From Akkermansia muciniphila (GTDB taxonomy: Bacteria > Verrucomicrobiota > Verrucomicrobiia > Verrucomicrobiales > V1-33): a stretch of 64,000 nucleotides of DNA. The stretch's first letter is position 1. Each line of letters starts with the position of its first letter. The DNA is taken from NCBI GenBank assembly GCA_945861415.1, contig CAMAUV010000009.1, positions 28,363 through 92,362 on the forward strand, given 5' to 3'. The notes beneath the pieces are model-generated. The model had not been told where the DNA came from. It worked only from the letters and a program-made list of their open reading frames with translations, and made no database searches. Shown here one piece after another: positions 40,301-48,589 of the stretch. A program made the translations under genes and the position numbers.

Positions 40301-41523
40301 ACCAGAAGCAACTTCCGCCCACGCGGTTCTTCGAGAGCGCTCTGAGTGACTCCGGCGACATCGATGCGGAAACGGCGGAGGAACTCTTCTATCAGCAGCA
40401 GAGTGAGGCTGAAGACCTGCTCACCGCTGCGCTGAATCTGGATGCGCACGAAGCCTATCTGGATGTCCACTACCGCAGCCGTCACGAGGGGCTCATTGGT
40501 TTCTCCAACAAACACTACTACGGCTCGCGCCTTCAGCCTATCCCCGGCTATCCCTCTGCACGGGCCGCATCACCCATCACTCTGCACTGCGTGGACGGCA
40601 TCTACGAAGATCGGGCCAATGAGAAAGAAGCCGCCGCTGCCGTGGAGCTGGCGGCCAAATTGCTCGCGGGGGACGCGCCGCCTTCCATTGGCATTGCCTG
40701 TTTCAATCTCACCCAGCGCGATGCTATCCTCGACGCAATGGCCGCCAAATGCGAGGCGGACGTTGTTTTCGCTGAGCGACTCGAAGCCGCCCGCCAGCGC
40801 CGGGGTCGCGATTCTTTCGAAGGCCTGTTCGTGAAGAACCTTGAAAACGTGCAAGGTGACGAACGCGATGTCATGATCATCTGCACCACCTTCGGCCCCG
40901 ATCCCGCGGGGAAATTCCGGAGAAACTTTGGCGCGCTGGCGCAGGCCGGCGGCGAGCGGCGACTGAACGTGCTCATCACCCGCGCCCGCACCGCCATTCA
41001 TTTGCTCACTTCCATCCCGGCGGCGGAGTATCGCGCCATCGAAGCCGCTCCAGCGGGAGTCATTCCCGGCGGACGCCTTCAACTGTATGCCTACCTGCGC
41101 CACACCGAGTCCCTAGCAAATAATGCCGATCTAGGAACCGCTCCGGCTGCGGCGGGTGTCACTGTTCACCGGACGGCCACGCCCTCGCGGCTGGCTGCCG
41201 CTTTTGGCCGAAGGCTGCAGTCGCAGCACGGTGCTGCCAACGAAGTCCACTGGGGTAATGAGGGATTCTGCGTGGATCTCGTCTGCTGCCATCCGCACCA
41301 ACCGGGCGGAGTCACCGTGGGAGTTCTTACGGACTTCACGCGATTCCACAAAACACCGGACCCAGTGGAATGGGACCTTTTCCGCACCAGCGTCCTGCGC
41401 CGTCAGGGCTGGCACTTGCACCGGCTCTGGTCGCCCGTTCTCTTCCGCCGTGCAGAGGAATCCCTGGCGGCGATCGCGCAGGCGCACACCGCGGCCGCCT
41501 CGGGTTCCGGTGCTTCCAGTTGA
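37336..41523 (+). CDS. Large superfamily 1 helicase with C-terminal Vsr/DUF559-like domain
   Basis: About 1,395 residues from ATG 37336; an in-frame ATG at 37225 would add 37 residues. The N-terminal ~250 residues resemble DUF4011-type modules. Walker A GPPGTGKSQT lies near residue 309, Walker B DEASQC near 964, followed by GDQKQLPPTRFF, DVHYRSRHEGLIGFSN, NLENVQGDERDVMIICTTFG and NVLITRART, all typical of UPF1/Dna2-like SF1 helicases. About 600 residues separate Walker A and B and are low-complexity and Ala-rich. The last ~110 residues (NEGFCVDLVCCHPHQPGG, then GWHLHRLWSP) match PD-(D/E)xK domains of this family, but the usual Glu of the active site (GIExDG-like) reads GVLTDF. Related proteins occur in phage-defence loci; the neighbours here are housekeeping genes. 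Confidence 0.82.
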   Translation: MEFIAFRSAEPVHTLRTLLEKGKADIAAKVPRPPEDDKETDDALSAAASKSKSPERLAYLAQARLLKKLRDISADATDYINDHGESCLALGFPLLSLPAGAEEVSGRSARVLAPLLLMPLDVQVRTASRPGVTLAAAANGADLVVPNPALIAWLERVTGRTVSEIFTDDEGADPWREVQELLAQISALTGMETPTVFTADSLLQPVPLTEELPKNAAVLPCAVLGLFPLSNQSLLRDTRWMQENEAALREPVRAFLSPLALEKDNDAPAPADTTVQPRNFADEWLVSPADPCQAGAVLAARDARTLIVHGPPGTGKSQTITNMIADHLARRQRVLFVCDKRTALDVVKFRLDSTGLGDLCGVIHDPGADRKEFYMGLREQLETLASTPVPADPQATLERVNAQLAAAHSELEACRQKLHGIPTGTARSFHELLGVWMELSARAGLLALKDAEGITAAMLEAASTTLEEITRRAATAGYAANPLRGLVTDDVSAVLSRTSVQVRQTFQEIADWAVAADALACGTLAPDFAVQSTLLRAAVKALKELAAQTYPADPLLRWALTLPEHSRRSFFAETAAACTQHGTLLGAPLERSMLASARSAGMPTLATVNQRLQALADWDAVSGSFFKSLFSGSRKASAGAALAPVGLSLPSGTAAARTFYEGLKSRLLLADLLSGITGAAAGLPEDEELERMLQSARLACAALAAWESVAAASRPDVSPAEGFCGSAARETIDNLEARAAWADALVQLQTLLTVGGVFHFSAFSGLAAKWAAGEGAAPAARAWLDHSATLEDMVRTGAALEQLPRALRQPVESLIAGGADAALMRDSLSKTATENEIRARIDSDPALRAMDGDRIGATFEALMSLSAQKQELARSSIRHTWLTLQRERLLSGTGTQLGRAGAALRQRLFVKGKRALKLRQMLATGEGAEGGDPVFDLCPVWMASPSTVAQIFPRAPIFDVVIFDEASQCRLEEALPVLLRGQRVVIAGDQKQLPPTRFFESALSDSGDIDAETAEELFYQQQSEAEDLLTAALNLDAHEAYLDVHYRSRHEGLIGFSNKHYYGSRLQPIPGYPSARAASPITLHCVDGIYEDRANEKEAAAAVELAAKLLAGDAPPSIGIACFNLTQRDAILDAMAAKCEADVVFAERLEAARQRRGRDSFEGLFVKNLENVQGDERDVMIICTTFGPDPAGKFRRNFGALAQAGGERRLNVLITRARTAIHLLTSIPAAEYRAIEAAPAGVIPGGRLQLYAYLRHTESLANNADLGTAPAAAGVTVHRTATPSRLAAAFGRRLQSQHGAANEVHWGNEGFCVDLVCCHPHQPGGVTVGVLTDFTRFHKTPDPVEWDLFRTSVLRRQGWHLHRLWSPVLFRRAEESLAAIAQAHTAAASGSGASS

Positions 41524-41659
41524 ACTTTTCCTGCCGGCGGAGCGCCCCTTTCTCATTTGCGGGCGGCTGTTGTTGCGCCGGGAAGTCGCCACAGGCTTAA
41601 CCTTGCTGCCAATTTTCCAGCATTTCGCGGGACTTTTCTCTTGCGGGCTCTTGAAGGTA

Positions 41660-41674
41660 TGGCACAAAAGTTGC
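41660..41674 (+). promoter_or_regulatory. Sigma-54 (RpoN) type -24/-12 promoter
   Basis: TGGCAC-N5-TTGC matches the sigma-54 consensus at every invariant base, with exactly ten bases between the GG (41661-41662) and GC (41673-41674) pairs. It points to the tiny lipoprotein gene, with transcription expected to start near 41686 and a 5' leader of about 60 bases. No obvious sigma-70 promoter competes. An enhancer-binding activator would be needed, and its site is not visible. Confidence 0.65.
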
Positions 41675-41745
41675 CTCTGTTGATTCTCCAGTTCGGTTTT
41701 CCGGTCTGGTGCAACAAAACCCAAACATACCAACAATACCATACT

Positions 41746-41862
41746 ATGAAGCTCATTAAAGCTCTCGCCCTCGCCCTCGCCGCTCTGTTCCTTGGTGCCT
41801 GCGCCAGTAAGCCCTCCCAAGCGAACGCAGTTCCCAGCTCGGTGGTTGTTCCCGCCAAGTAA
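41746..41862 (+). CDS. Tiny lipoprotein (38 residues)
   Basis: The frame MKLIKALALALAALFLGACA followed by SKPSQANAVPSSVVVPAK has a textbook lipobox (LGAC), so after processing only about 20 residues remain, rich in Ser, Pro and Val. It resembles entericidin-like or other small lipid-anchored peptides in size, without clear homology. A sigma-54 promoter lies 72 bases upstream and a strong intrinsic terminator 36 bases downstream, making it a free-standing, probably inducible and abundant, single-gene unit. Confidence 0.8.
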   Translation: MKLIKALALALAALFLGACASKPSQANAVPSSVVVPAK

Positions 41863-41897
41863 GCAGGGAGGGATATAAAACATCCCAATCTACAGAG

Positions 41898-41935
41898 GCG
41901 GCTGACTCTTTCGTGGAGTCAGCCGCTTTTTTTTT
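41898..41935 (+). terminator. Strong Rho-independent terminator
   Basis: An 11-bp perfect GC-rich stem (GCGGCTGACTC / GAGTCAGCCGC) with a 7-base loop TTTCGTG is followed by nine T residues (41927-41935). It ends the small lipoprotein transcript. It is the clearest intrinsic terminator in the window. Confidence 0.93.
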
Positions 41936-41971
41936 GGCGAAATGCCGCTGCTGTGCCATGGGGGCGTTTCT

Positions 41972-44545
41972 ATGCACATTGTTCTTCTTATTTCCTCACT
42001 TCTTCTTGTCCCGGTTTTCGGGGCGGAGGACTATCTCGGCCGATGTGAAAAAGGAGGCGCGCTGATGCCCCCGGGGCTCAATCCCACTCCGGGCCGCAAG
42101 TATGCCCGCGATCGTGCGGTGAACATCAAGCACCTCGCCCTCGACGTGACACCGGACTTCACTCGGCGCAGCGTCACCGGGCAGGTCACCATTCATTTCA
42201 GCCCGGTTGCGGAAAAGCTCACGCGTCTGGAGCTGGATGCTGTGAACCTGACAATCCAGACGGTCTCAGCGGAAGGCGCAAAAGTGAAGGGACACAGCAC
42301 GTCGAAGGATAAGCTGCTCGTAGATTTTGCTGAGCCGATCCCGGCCACCGGGGAGGCGACCTTGACGGTGAGTTACACCTGCCAGCCGGAGCACGGAATC
42401 TATTTCCGAACGCCCGAGATGGGCTATCCGCAGGGAGACATGCAGTTGTGGACGCAGGGTGAGGCCGAATTGCACCGGTACTGGTTTCCTTGCTATGATT
42501 ACCCTAACGATCGCTTCACCAGTGAGATTGTTTGTCACGCGCCGGAGGGCATGGAGGTGGTGTCGAATGGAAAGCTTGTGTCTCGCGACCGCGACAAGGA
42601 CGGGCCGCTCATCCGCTGGCACTGGAAGCAGGAGCAACCGCATGTGAATTATCTCATCGCGCTGGCGGCCGGGCATTTTTATCGGCTGGATGAACAGGCC
42701 GGTCGGGTGCCGCTTGCGCTCCTAGTGCCTCCGTCGGAGAAAGATCAGGCCGTACCGGCTTTCCGCGACACGCAGAAAATCATGGCGTTCTTTGAGGAGG
42801 AAACCGGCACGCCTTACCCGTGGGATAAATACTATCAGGTTTACTGTCATGACTTTCTCGCCGGCGGCATGGAGAATACCAGTTGCTCCTTCATGGCCGG
42901 AACTGCGCTTTTTCCGGAGGCGGTGGGACACCTTGATACGTTACACCGGCTGGACGCACACGAGTTGGCGCACCAGTGGTTCGGCGACCTTCTCACCTGC
43001 CGTGACTGGGCTCACCTGTGGCTCAACGAAGGCTTCGCGAGTTACTATACCGTGCTCTACGAGGAGCAGAAGAATGGACGCGAGGGCATGCTACTGTCCC
43101 TGCAAGGCGAGGCCCGTTCGGTCATCGGCGCCAACGACCCCAAGCCCGTCGTCTGGCGAGACTACGAGCATCCGATGCAGCAGTTCGACAGCCGGGCTTA
43201 TCCAAAGGGCGCATGGATTCTGCACATGATTCGCTGCCGGCTCGGCGCGGAACTCTACCGTCTCGGTGTGCAGCACTATATTCGCTACCATCGAGACACG
43301 AATGTCGTTACAGATGACCTCCAGCAGGCCTTTGAAGCAGTGAGCGGCCGGTCTTTTGATCAATTTTTTGACCAGTGGGTCCACCACGGGGGAGTGCCCA
43401 TGCTGGACATCGACTATGCATGGGACGCCGACAAGAAGACAGCGCGCATCAGCGTGAAGCAGTCGCAAAAAACCGATGGCGGTATTCCCGTTTTCGCTTT
43501 CCCCCTCCCGGTGAGATTCATCGTGAAGGGTGAGGACGGACGCGAAGTCACTGAGGAATTCACCGCCTCCGTGAGCAAGGTTCAGGAAGATTTTCACTGG
43601 TCGCTGCGGGGTCAGCCGACTCTGGTGCGCATCGACCCAGAGCTCACCGTTCTCGCTAAGCTCAACTTCACCCCGACCGGTGAAATGCTTGACCGGCAGT
43701 TGCGCTCTGACTTCATGGGCCGCCTGCTCGCGGTGGAGGCTCTGGGTGAGCAGAAGACCGACGATGCGGCAGCCAAACTCCTCGCTGCGGCCAGCGGAGA
43801 TGTGCACTGGGCGGTTCGGAAGGAGGCCGTGGAATCCTTGGGCAAGCTCCCCGCCGCCAGCGCCCGCACGGCGCTTATCTCACTCGTCAGCCAGTCGGAC
43901 GAGCGCGTTCGGCAGGCCGTGGCCTTGGCCCTCGGGGCATTGTATCATCCGGAAGCCCGCGACGCCCTGATCAAACTGGCCGCCACAGAGCAAAACCCGC
44001 TCATCCTTTCCGGCATCGTTGGTGCGCTCGCTGCATGGCCCGAGGTTGACCTGACGCCTTATCTGACGCGTCCGAGTTACCAGGGCATGGTGGCCAGCGC
44101 GGTCATTAGCGCCCTGCGTGCCCGTCGCCAGCAGAGCGCACTTCCTGCCGTTATCGAGGCGACTAAGTCCCAGCCATTCCCGCCGCGGGCCCTCGGCGAT
44201 GCCCTGCGTGCCATTGGTTCCCTTGGCAATGACACAAAGGATGAGTCTTTGTTGCCATTCTTCACCGGTTATCTCACTGCGCCACACGATGCGGTGCGCA
44301 CTGCAGCCTGCGATGCTCTCGGTGAACTCGGCGATCCGCGCGCTATTCCCGCCCTGCAAAAGCTGGCTTCTCAGTCAAAGAACGCGGCTTCCGGTGCTGC
44401 CGGCAACGCCTCCGCAAAGATCCAGGCACTCGATAAGGCCAATCCTCAGGCCGTCGAGGCATGGAAGAAAGTGGACGCGCTCCAGCGGCGCGTCGAGGAA
44501 CTGGAGAAGAAGCTGCCCGCCGAGAAGGAAGAGGAGAAGAAGTAG
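41972..44545 (+). CDS. Secreted M1-family aminopeptidase with C-terminal HEAT repeats
   Basis: The protein has 857 residues from ATG 41972 (MHIVLLISSLLLVPVFGAED, signal peptide). The M1 substrate motif is GGMEN (consensus GxMEN), and the zinc site is HELAHQWFGDLLT...WLNEGFA (His330, Glu331, His334, Glu353). The N-terminal beta-saddle (LALDVTPDFTRRSVTGQVTI) precedes it. From about residue 575 onward come HEAT-like repeats (LLAVEALGEQKTDDAAAKLL, AVALALGALYHPEARDAL) and a Glu/Lys-rich coiled tail. The HEAT extension is common in PVC-group members. It should remove N-terminal residues from peptides outside the cytoplasm. Confidence 0.92.
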   Translation: MHIVLLISSLLLVPVFGAEDYLGRCEKGGALMPPGLNPTPGRKYARDRAVNIKHLALDVTPDFTRRSVTGQVTIHFSPVAEKLTRLELDAVNLTIQTVSAEGAKVKGHSTSKDKLLVDFAEPIPATGEATLTVSYTCQPEHGIYFRTPEMGYPQGDMQLWTQGEAELHRYWFPCYDYPNDRFTSEIVCHAPEGMEVVSNGKLVSRDRDKDGPLIRWHWKQEQPHVNYLIALAAGHFYRLDEQAGRVPLALLVPPSEKDQAVPAFRDTQKIMAFFEEETGTPYPWDKYYQVYCHDFLAGGMENTSCSFMAGTALFPEAVGHLDTLHRLDAHELAHQWFGDLLTCRDWAHLWLNEGFASYYTVLYEEQKNGREGMLLSLQGEARSVIGANDPKPVVWRDYEHPMQQFDSRAYPKGAWILHMIRCRLGAELYRLGVQHYIRYHRDTNVVTDDLQQAFEAVSGRSFDQFFDQWVHHGGVPMLDIDYAWDADKKTARISVKQSQKTDGGIPVFAFPLPVRFIVKGEDGREVTEEFTASVSKVQEDFHWSLRGQPTLVRIDPELTVLAKLNFTPTGEMLDRQLRSDFMGRLLAVEALGEQKTDDAAAKLLAAASGDVHWAVRKEAVESLGKLPAASARTALISLVSQSDERVRQAVALALGALYHPEARDALIKLAATEQNPLILSGIVGALAAWPEVDLTPYLTRPSYQGMVASAVISALRARRQQSALPAVIEATKSQPFPPRALGDALRAIGSLGNDTKDESLLPFFTGYLTAPHDAVRTAACDALGELGDPRAIPALQKLASQSKNAASGAAGNASAKIQALDKANPQAVEAWKKVDALQRRVEELEKKLPAEKEEEKK

Positions 44546-44619
44546 GAGCGGCTCGTCGTCGTCGGTCCGCGGTCTGCATCTGTGCTCCTCCGTGGTTCGC
44601 CCAATCGCGGTTTCCAAGG

Positions 44620-45108
44620 TCAATCCCCAGACTGCGCGGCCCTCTTTTCCATCACCCCACCAATAGCGCGTGCAAGGAGCGGGCGGGCGGATAGTTTTAC
44701 CGGATCGAGACTGATGAAGATTTTACCACCGCCCGCGAGCGAGAGGATGAGCATGCGCTGGTCGACGGGCACCTCAGCTAGTTCGATTTCCGACCATGAG
44801 ACGAGCTGCATGTTTTGCGAGGGACGAAAAAAAGGAAAAATCTCAATACCAATGGGCGAGAGGAGCAGGTAGGCGTGACGTGTCATGGACGCTGCGCTGC
44901 GCAGGCATGCCCATGAGAGCAGCAGCGGCACAAGGGCCACGATCCATAGCCACCCCGGGCGGTCCACCCACTGCACCCACCACAGGGCGGCTGCGGCTGC
45001 CACGCATAGCAGGACCACCCCGGCGATGACGAAGGTCACCGCTTGGCGGGACCTAGTGAAACGCAGTTCTGTAAAAGGTGCAGCGGAGGCAGGCATGAGG
45101 TGCGGCAT
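44620..45108 (-). CDS. Membrane protein with PH-like domain
   Basis: The protein has 162 residues. Two adjacent helices (AVTFVIAGVVLLCVAAAAAL, LWIVALVPLLLSWACL) are followed by a beta-rich segment (HAYLLLSPIGIEIFPFFRPS, MQLVSWSEIELAEV, GGGKIFISLDPVKLSARPL) typical of bacterial PH-like domain proteins in which a helix pair is followed by a PH fold. Function unknown. It sits downstream of the Nudix gene on the same strand with a gap of about 55 bp. Confidence 0.75.
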   Translation of the reverse strand: MPHLMPASAAPFTELRFTRSRQAVTFVIAGVVLLCVAAAAALWWVQWVDRPGWLWIVALVPLLLSWACLRSAASMTRHAYLLLSPIGIEIFPFFRPSQNMQLVSWSEIELAEVPVDQRMLILSLAGGGKIFISLDPVKLSARPLLARAIGGVMEKRAAQSGD

Positions 45109-45163
45109 TAGAACAGCCGGGCGTAGAAATGTTCAAACAGCCCGGCGGAGAAATCGCAAAGGT

Positions 45164-45691
45164 CTATTGGCGAAAGCGAATTTCCGGACCACCGCCGGTG
45201 ACACCGACCCCGACAGGCTCCACGCCAAAAAAGTCGTTGATCACCTCGCGGTAGACCTCGCGCTTGAACTCCGGGAGCCACAGGAGGTCGAACTCCGCAG
45301 GCTCAATCCAGCGATAAGCGCGAAATTCCGGATTCTTCGTCGCCAGATTAATCAGCGAGTCGGGACCATGAAACTGGCAGCGAAAATAGACCTGCTGCTG
45401 CCCCACATAGTGTCCTCGTCGGCGGTGCTTGATGGGGAACCGGTAAATGTATCCCGGCCGTTCGTCCACCACGTCATAGTGGGCCGGAAGCAGCGAAACT
45501 TCCTCCCACAATTCTCTCGCAAGCGCCTCGCGGGGTGTCTCACCGTAATCGCGCCCGCCCTGAGGAAACTGCCAACTGTTGGCGAAGTCACACCGCTCAC
45601 AGACCAACAGCTTTCCATCCGTGCTAATAAGTAGAGCTGCCACGCACGGGCGGAATTTTTCGACAGGAGGTTGGGAGGGAGGATTGGGCAC
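45164..45691 (-). CDS. Nudix hydrolase, RppH-like
   Basis: The protein has 175 residues from a GTG start. The Nudix box is GGRDYGETPREALARELWEE (Gly45 to Glu64), with Ser at the usually Gly position just after it (EEVSL). QFPQGGRDYGE and RWIEPAEFDLLWLPEFKREV resemble RNA pyrophosphohydrolase RppH, which removes pyrophosphate from mRNA 5' ends. However, RppH is usually shorter at the N-terminus. Other Nudix substrates remain possible. Confidence 0.85.
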   Translation of the reverse strand: MPNPPSQPPVEKFRPCVAALLISTDGKLLVCERCDFANSWQFPQGGRDYGETPREALARELWEEVSLLPAHYDVVDERPGYIYRFPIKHRRRGHYVGQQQVYFRCQFHGPDSLINLATKNPEFRAYRWIEPAEFDLLWLPEFKREVYREVINDFFGVEPVGVGVTGGGPEIRFRQ

Positions 45692-45798
45692 GGATCTTGA
45701 TGGAGATGAAACCCGCAGCCCCCCCCAGCGTCAACCACTTTTACCCTGCGCAGAAGAAAAGATGGACCGTCTGCGCGATGATGATGCAGCCTGCCGGA

Positions 45799-46503
45799 TT
45801 ACTTCAGCGGCTTCAGCCTCACATTGCGGTAATAGACCTTGTGCCCGTGATCCTGAAACCCGATGTGTCCTTCACGCTTCCAGTCTGCGAGTGCCTTTTT
45901 GTATTTGTTGCCGGAACCGTCAGGATTTTTCCCGGCCTGCGTCCACTTATCGAGATCCATCTCAGAAACCTTTTCGCCATTCAACTCCACGGTAATGAGC
46001 GGTCCTTTTGCGGTGATCACGTATTTGTTCCAGTCGTCTTTTTTTCCGGCATTTTTCACAGGCGGCACGATATCATAAATAGCGCCCACGCTGTGCTTGT
46101 TTGGCCCGCCGGGATTTTCCACTTGGATTTCAATACCTGTCTGTACGTTGTCCTTCGGGTTGTCTGTGCGGAAGAACACCCCGCTGTTGCCCGTGGTTTT
46201 GAACTCCAGTTCCAGCACGAAGTCTCCGTAGCGCGCCTTCGTCCAGATGTCGCCGCTGCCTCTCTGGCCGGTCATGGTGCCGTCCTCTACCTTCCACTTC
46301 GACTCCTTGCCCCCGACGTCCATCCAGCCGCCAAGGTCGGTGCCGCTGAAGAGTGTCACCCAGCTGTCCACCGCCTCCCCGGTCACCGCTCCAGTGGCGC
46401 CGCCAACGGCGGCCCCTGTGGCCGGTTTCTTTTCATCGGCAGCGATTAGGACTGGAACAAGAGAGATCGTGAGAATAGCAGAAAGAGAGAGCGCGGATTT
46501 CAT
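45799..46503 (-). CDS. Secreted DUF1080 (3-keto-disaccharide hydrolase) protein
   Basis: The protein has 234 residues with a signal peptide (MKSALSLSAILTISLVPVLIAADE). The domain begins WVTLFSGTDLGGWMDVGG and has KWKVEDGTMTGQRGSGDIWT, YGDFVLELEFKTTGNSGVFF and VYYRNVRLKPL at the end, the usual marks of DUF1080, a concanavalin-like fold. Family members act on 3-keto-glycosides or related sugars and are very numerous in Verrucomicrobiota and Planctomycetota. It is a single gene here, with a 360-bp gap to gmk. Confidence 0.92.
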   Translation of the reverse strand: MKSALSLSAILTISLVPVLIAADEKKPATGAAVGGATGAVTGEAVDSWVTLFSGTDLGGWMDVGGKESKWKVEDGTMTGQRGSGDIWTKARYGDFVLELEFKTTGNSGVFFRTDNPKDNVQTGIEIQVENPGGPNKHSVGAIYDIVPPVKNAGKKDDWNKYVITAKGPLITVELNGEKVSEMDLDKWTQAGKNPDGSGNKYKKALADWKREGHIGFQDHGHKVYYRNVRLKPLK

Positions 46504-46865
46504 ATGTGCTGCTACCTACGCTGCCCGGGCCCGCCCTCACCAACGCTTTCGCGTAAGCAGGAGAACAATCCCGCCCCATCGCCGTTGCCCCCGGCTACTT
46601 TACTGCCTCACCTTTCGCTAGGCAGTGTTTTTGTGAATTTCCGTGGTGCCGCCTGCGGACAGCGCCCCTCCGGCATCGCGCATGGTGCCCCCGGTCTCGC
46701 CAGCTCACGGCCAGCATCATAAAACTCTCGCCGGAGTGCTTTTGCCTGTCCGTCCATATCGTTTCCATTTACACTTTCTGTAAAGTTTCGCGGCCCGGAT
46801 ACTGAGAGTTTTTAACTTGCGGGCGGATAGCGGAACCAACCTGCGTACGCGCTCTGGATGGCCCC
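46504..46865. other. Intergenic region with two short hairpins
   Basis: No convincing gene is seen. An inverted repeat ACTGCCT/AGGCAGT (46602-46608, 46620-46626) is followed on the plus strand by five Ts (46628-46632), resembling a weak intrinsic terminator, although no plus-strand gene precedes it. A perfect TTTACA-CTTTC-TGTAAA inverted repeat (46768-46784) could be an operator for the minus-strand DUF1080 gene, about 265 bases upstream of its start. Confidence 0.35.
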
Positions 46866-47492
46866 TCAAGGAACAACCTGATCCGGGAGCCGGAGGCGCG
46901 TGCTGCGCAGGCGCTCGGCGCACAGCAGACTGCGGAAGGCGGAGAGATCCGCTTCCCGGGTCTGGCTCACGAGAGTGTAGGTGTATGACTGCCAGTGCTC
47001 CATTTCCGACATGGCGTTGCGCAGGCGCAGCGCCAATTCGTCCTCGCTTTCCGACCTGCGTCCGGAAAGCCGGGAGCGCAGTTCGTCAATGCCGTCCACC
47101 ATGATGAAGACGTCCACGAGGGCGCGGCGGATCGTGGGATCGGTGCAGGAGCGGAGCTGGGCAGCACCCTGAATGTCGAGATCCATGATCACATCGCGGC
47201 CCTCTGCCAGCATGGGGAGGACCTGACTTTTGAGGCTGCCATAGCGGCGACCGTGCACATGGGCGTGTTCAAGAAAATCGCCCACCTCCACGCGCTCTGA
47301 AAATTCCTCTTCACTCAGGAAGAAGTAATCGCGCCCGTGCGCTTCCCCGGGCCGCTGAGCCCGCGTGGTGCACGAGGTAGTATAATAGACGGGCTCCACA
47401 TCCGCCGCGGCTCGGCACAGAGTGGTCTTACCGCTGCCGCTGGGACCGGAGACGACGACGAGCATTCCTTCTCTTTGCGGGGCGGCGTTCAT
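46866..47492 (-). CDS. gmk: Guanylate kinase
   Basis: The protein has 208 residues. The P-loop GPSGSGKTTL lies at about residues 16-25, then YYTTSCTTRAQRPGEAHGRD (GMP-binding), GDFLEHAHVHGRRYGSLKSQ and DVIMDLDIQGAAQLR. It phosphorylates GMP to GDP. Its start overlaps the stop of yicC (ATGA), the widespread yicC-gmk pair. The C-terminal ~20 residues (LRSTRLRLPDQVVP) are slightly longer than usual. rpoZ, which often follows gmk, is absent here. Confidence 0.95.
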   Translation of the reverse strand: MNAAPQREGMLVVVSGPSGSGKTTLCRAAADVEPVYYTTSCTTRAQRPGEAHGRDYFFLSEEEFSERVEVGDFLEHAHVHGRRYGSLKSQVLPMLAEGRDVIMDLDIQGAAQLRSCTDPTIRRALVDVFIMVDGIDELRSRLSGRRSESEDELALRLRNAMSEMEHWQSYTYTLVSQTREADLSAFRSLLCAERLRSTRLRLPDQVVP

Positions 47493-48370
47493 TCGATGTT
47501 CTGGACCTGTTCACGGATCCGTTCGACTTCCGTTTTTCCGGCCACGACGAGGTGGGCAATAGCGGTGTGATTGGCCTTGCTGCCCATCGTGTTCAGTTCG
47601 CGGTGCATTTCCTGAGTGAGAAAATCCATGGGGCGGCCGGACGGCTCGCGCACATCCATTAGCCGGGTGAATTCATCGAGGTGGCCTCCCAGCCGGGCGA
47701 TTTCCTCACTGATGTCTACGCGGTCGGCAAAAACGGCGATCTCCTTGAGGAGGCGCTCATCATCCAGCGGCAGCGGCAGTCCGGCATCGGCCAGACGCTT
47801 GCGCATTGCTTCGCGCTGGGACTGGGGGACGCGCGGGGCCTCAGTGGTAATACTGGCGAGGACCTCCCGCAATTTTGCTAACCGCCCCGTAATGTCTTCT
47901 CGCAGGTGGTCTCCCTCTCGGGTCCGCGCACTGTCCCATACGGCCAGCGCCTTCCTGATAGCAGCCTCAATGAGCGGCCAGACGTGGTCCGGAGACCGGG
48001 CTTCGCTTTCGGCTACAGTAAAGATTCCAGGAGCGCGCAGCAGCGCATCCACTGTCAGTCCGCGACCGCCAAAGAACTCAGCATCCATGGCCTTGAGCGC
48101 CTCCGCGTATTGCCTCGCCAGTCCGTGGTCCACATGCAGCGCCGCACCACTTTCATCACCGGTGGAATCCACGGTGATCCCTGCCTGCAACCGTCCTCGG
48201 GAAATGGCTCCGCTCAGCAGGCGCCGGGCATCTGCCTCAAGGTCGTTCCATTCGCGGGGTATGCGAATATCGACATCGCTCTGCTTGCGGTTCACGCTGC
48301 TTAATTCCACGGCGCAGCGAAGGCTACCCTCCAAGGCCTCCGCGCGTCCAAATCCTGTCATGCTTTTCAT
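47489..48370 (-). CDS. yicC: YicC-family endoribonuclease
   Basis: The protein has 293 residues. The N-terminus MKSMTGFGRAEALEGSLRCAVELSSVNRK is the family hallmark (given here as its first and last parts: MKSMTGFGR, ELSSVNRK). The C-terminal DUF1732 region contains GRPMDFLTQEMHRELNTMGSK. E. coli YicC acts as an endoribonuclease on small RNAs. It lies immediately upstream of gmk with overlapping codons. The 219-bp region upstream, before the next gene on the same strand, shows no gene I can support. Confidence 0.94.
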   Translation of the reverse strand: MKSMTGFGRAEALEGSLRCAVELSSVNRKQSDVDIRIPREWNDLEADARRLLSGAISRGRLQAGITVDSTGDESGAALHVDHGLARQYAEALKAMDAEFFGGRGLTVDALLRAPGIFTVAESEARSPDHVWPLIEAAIRKALAVWDSARTREGDHLREDITGRLAKLREVLASITTEAPRVPQSQREAMRKRLADAGLPLPLDDERLLKEIAVFADRVDISEEIARLGGHLDEFTRLMDVREPSGRPMDFLTQEMHRELNTMGSKANHTAIAHLVVAGKTEVERIREQVQNIE

Positions 48371-48589
48371 TCATTTAGTCTGTGAAGCGTCCTCCCGCCG
48401 TGGCAATGCGGGATTTGCATCAGATGAGGCGGATCAATGGCGGGGTTTCCAATTACGAAAGCCTCGAAGCCATCGATCCAAACGGCAAAGACGGATTCGT
48501 GATCGATTCCGGATTGAAGTCGCTTTTTTAGCTCTACTGGTCGTGCAGCACCACAACGTATCCGCCAATCAACGCACACCACTGACCGC

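Noticed and set aside
48371..48589. Small minus-strand ORF between yicC and its upstream neighbour
   Set aside because: The translation is not protein-like in composition, and its start overlaps the end of the neighbouring gene.
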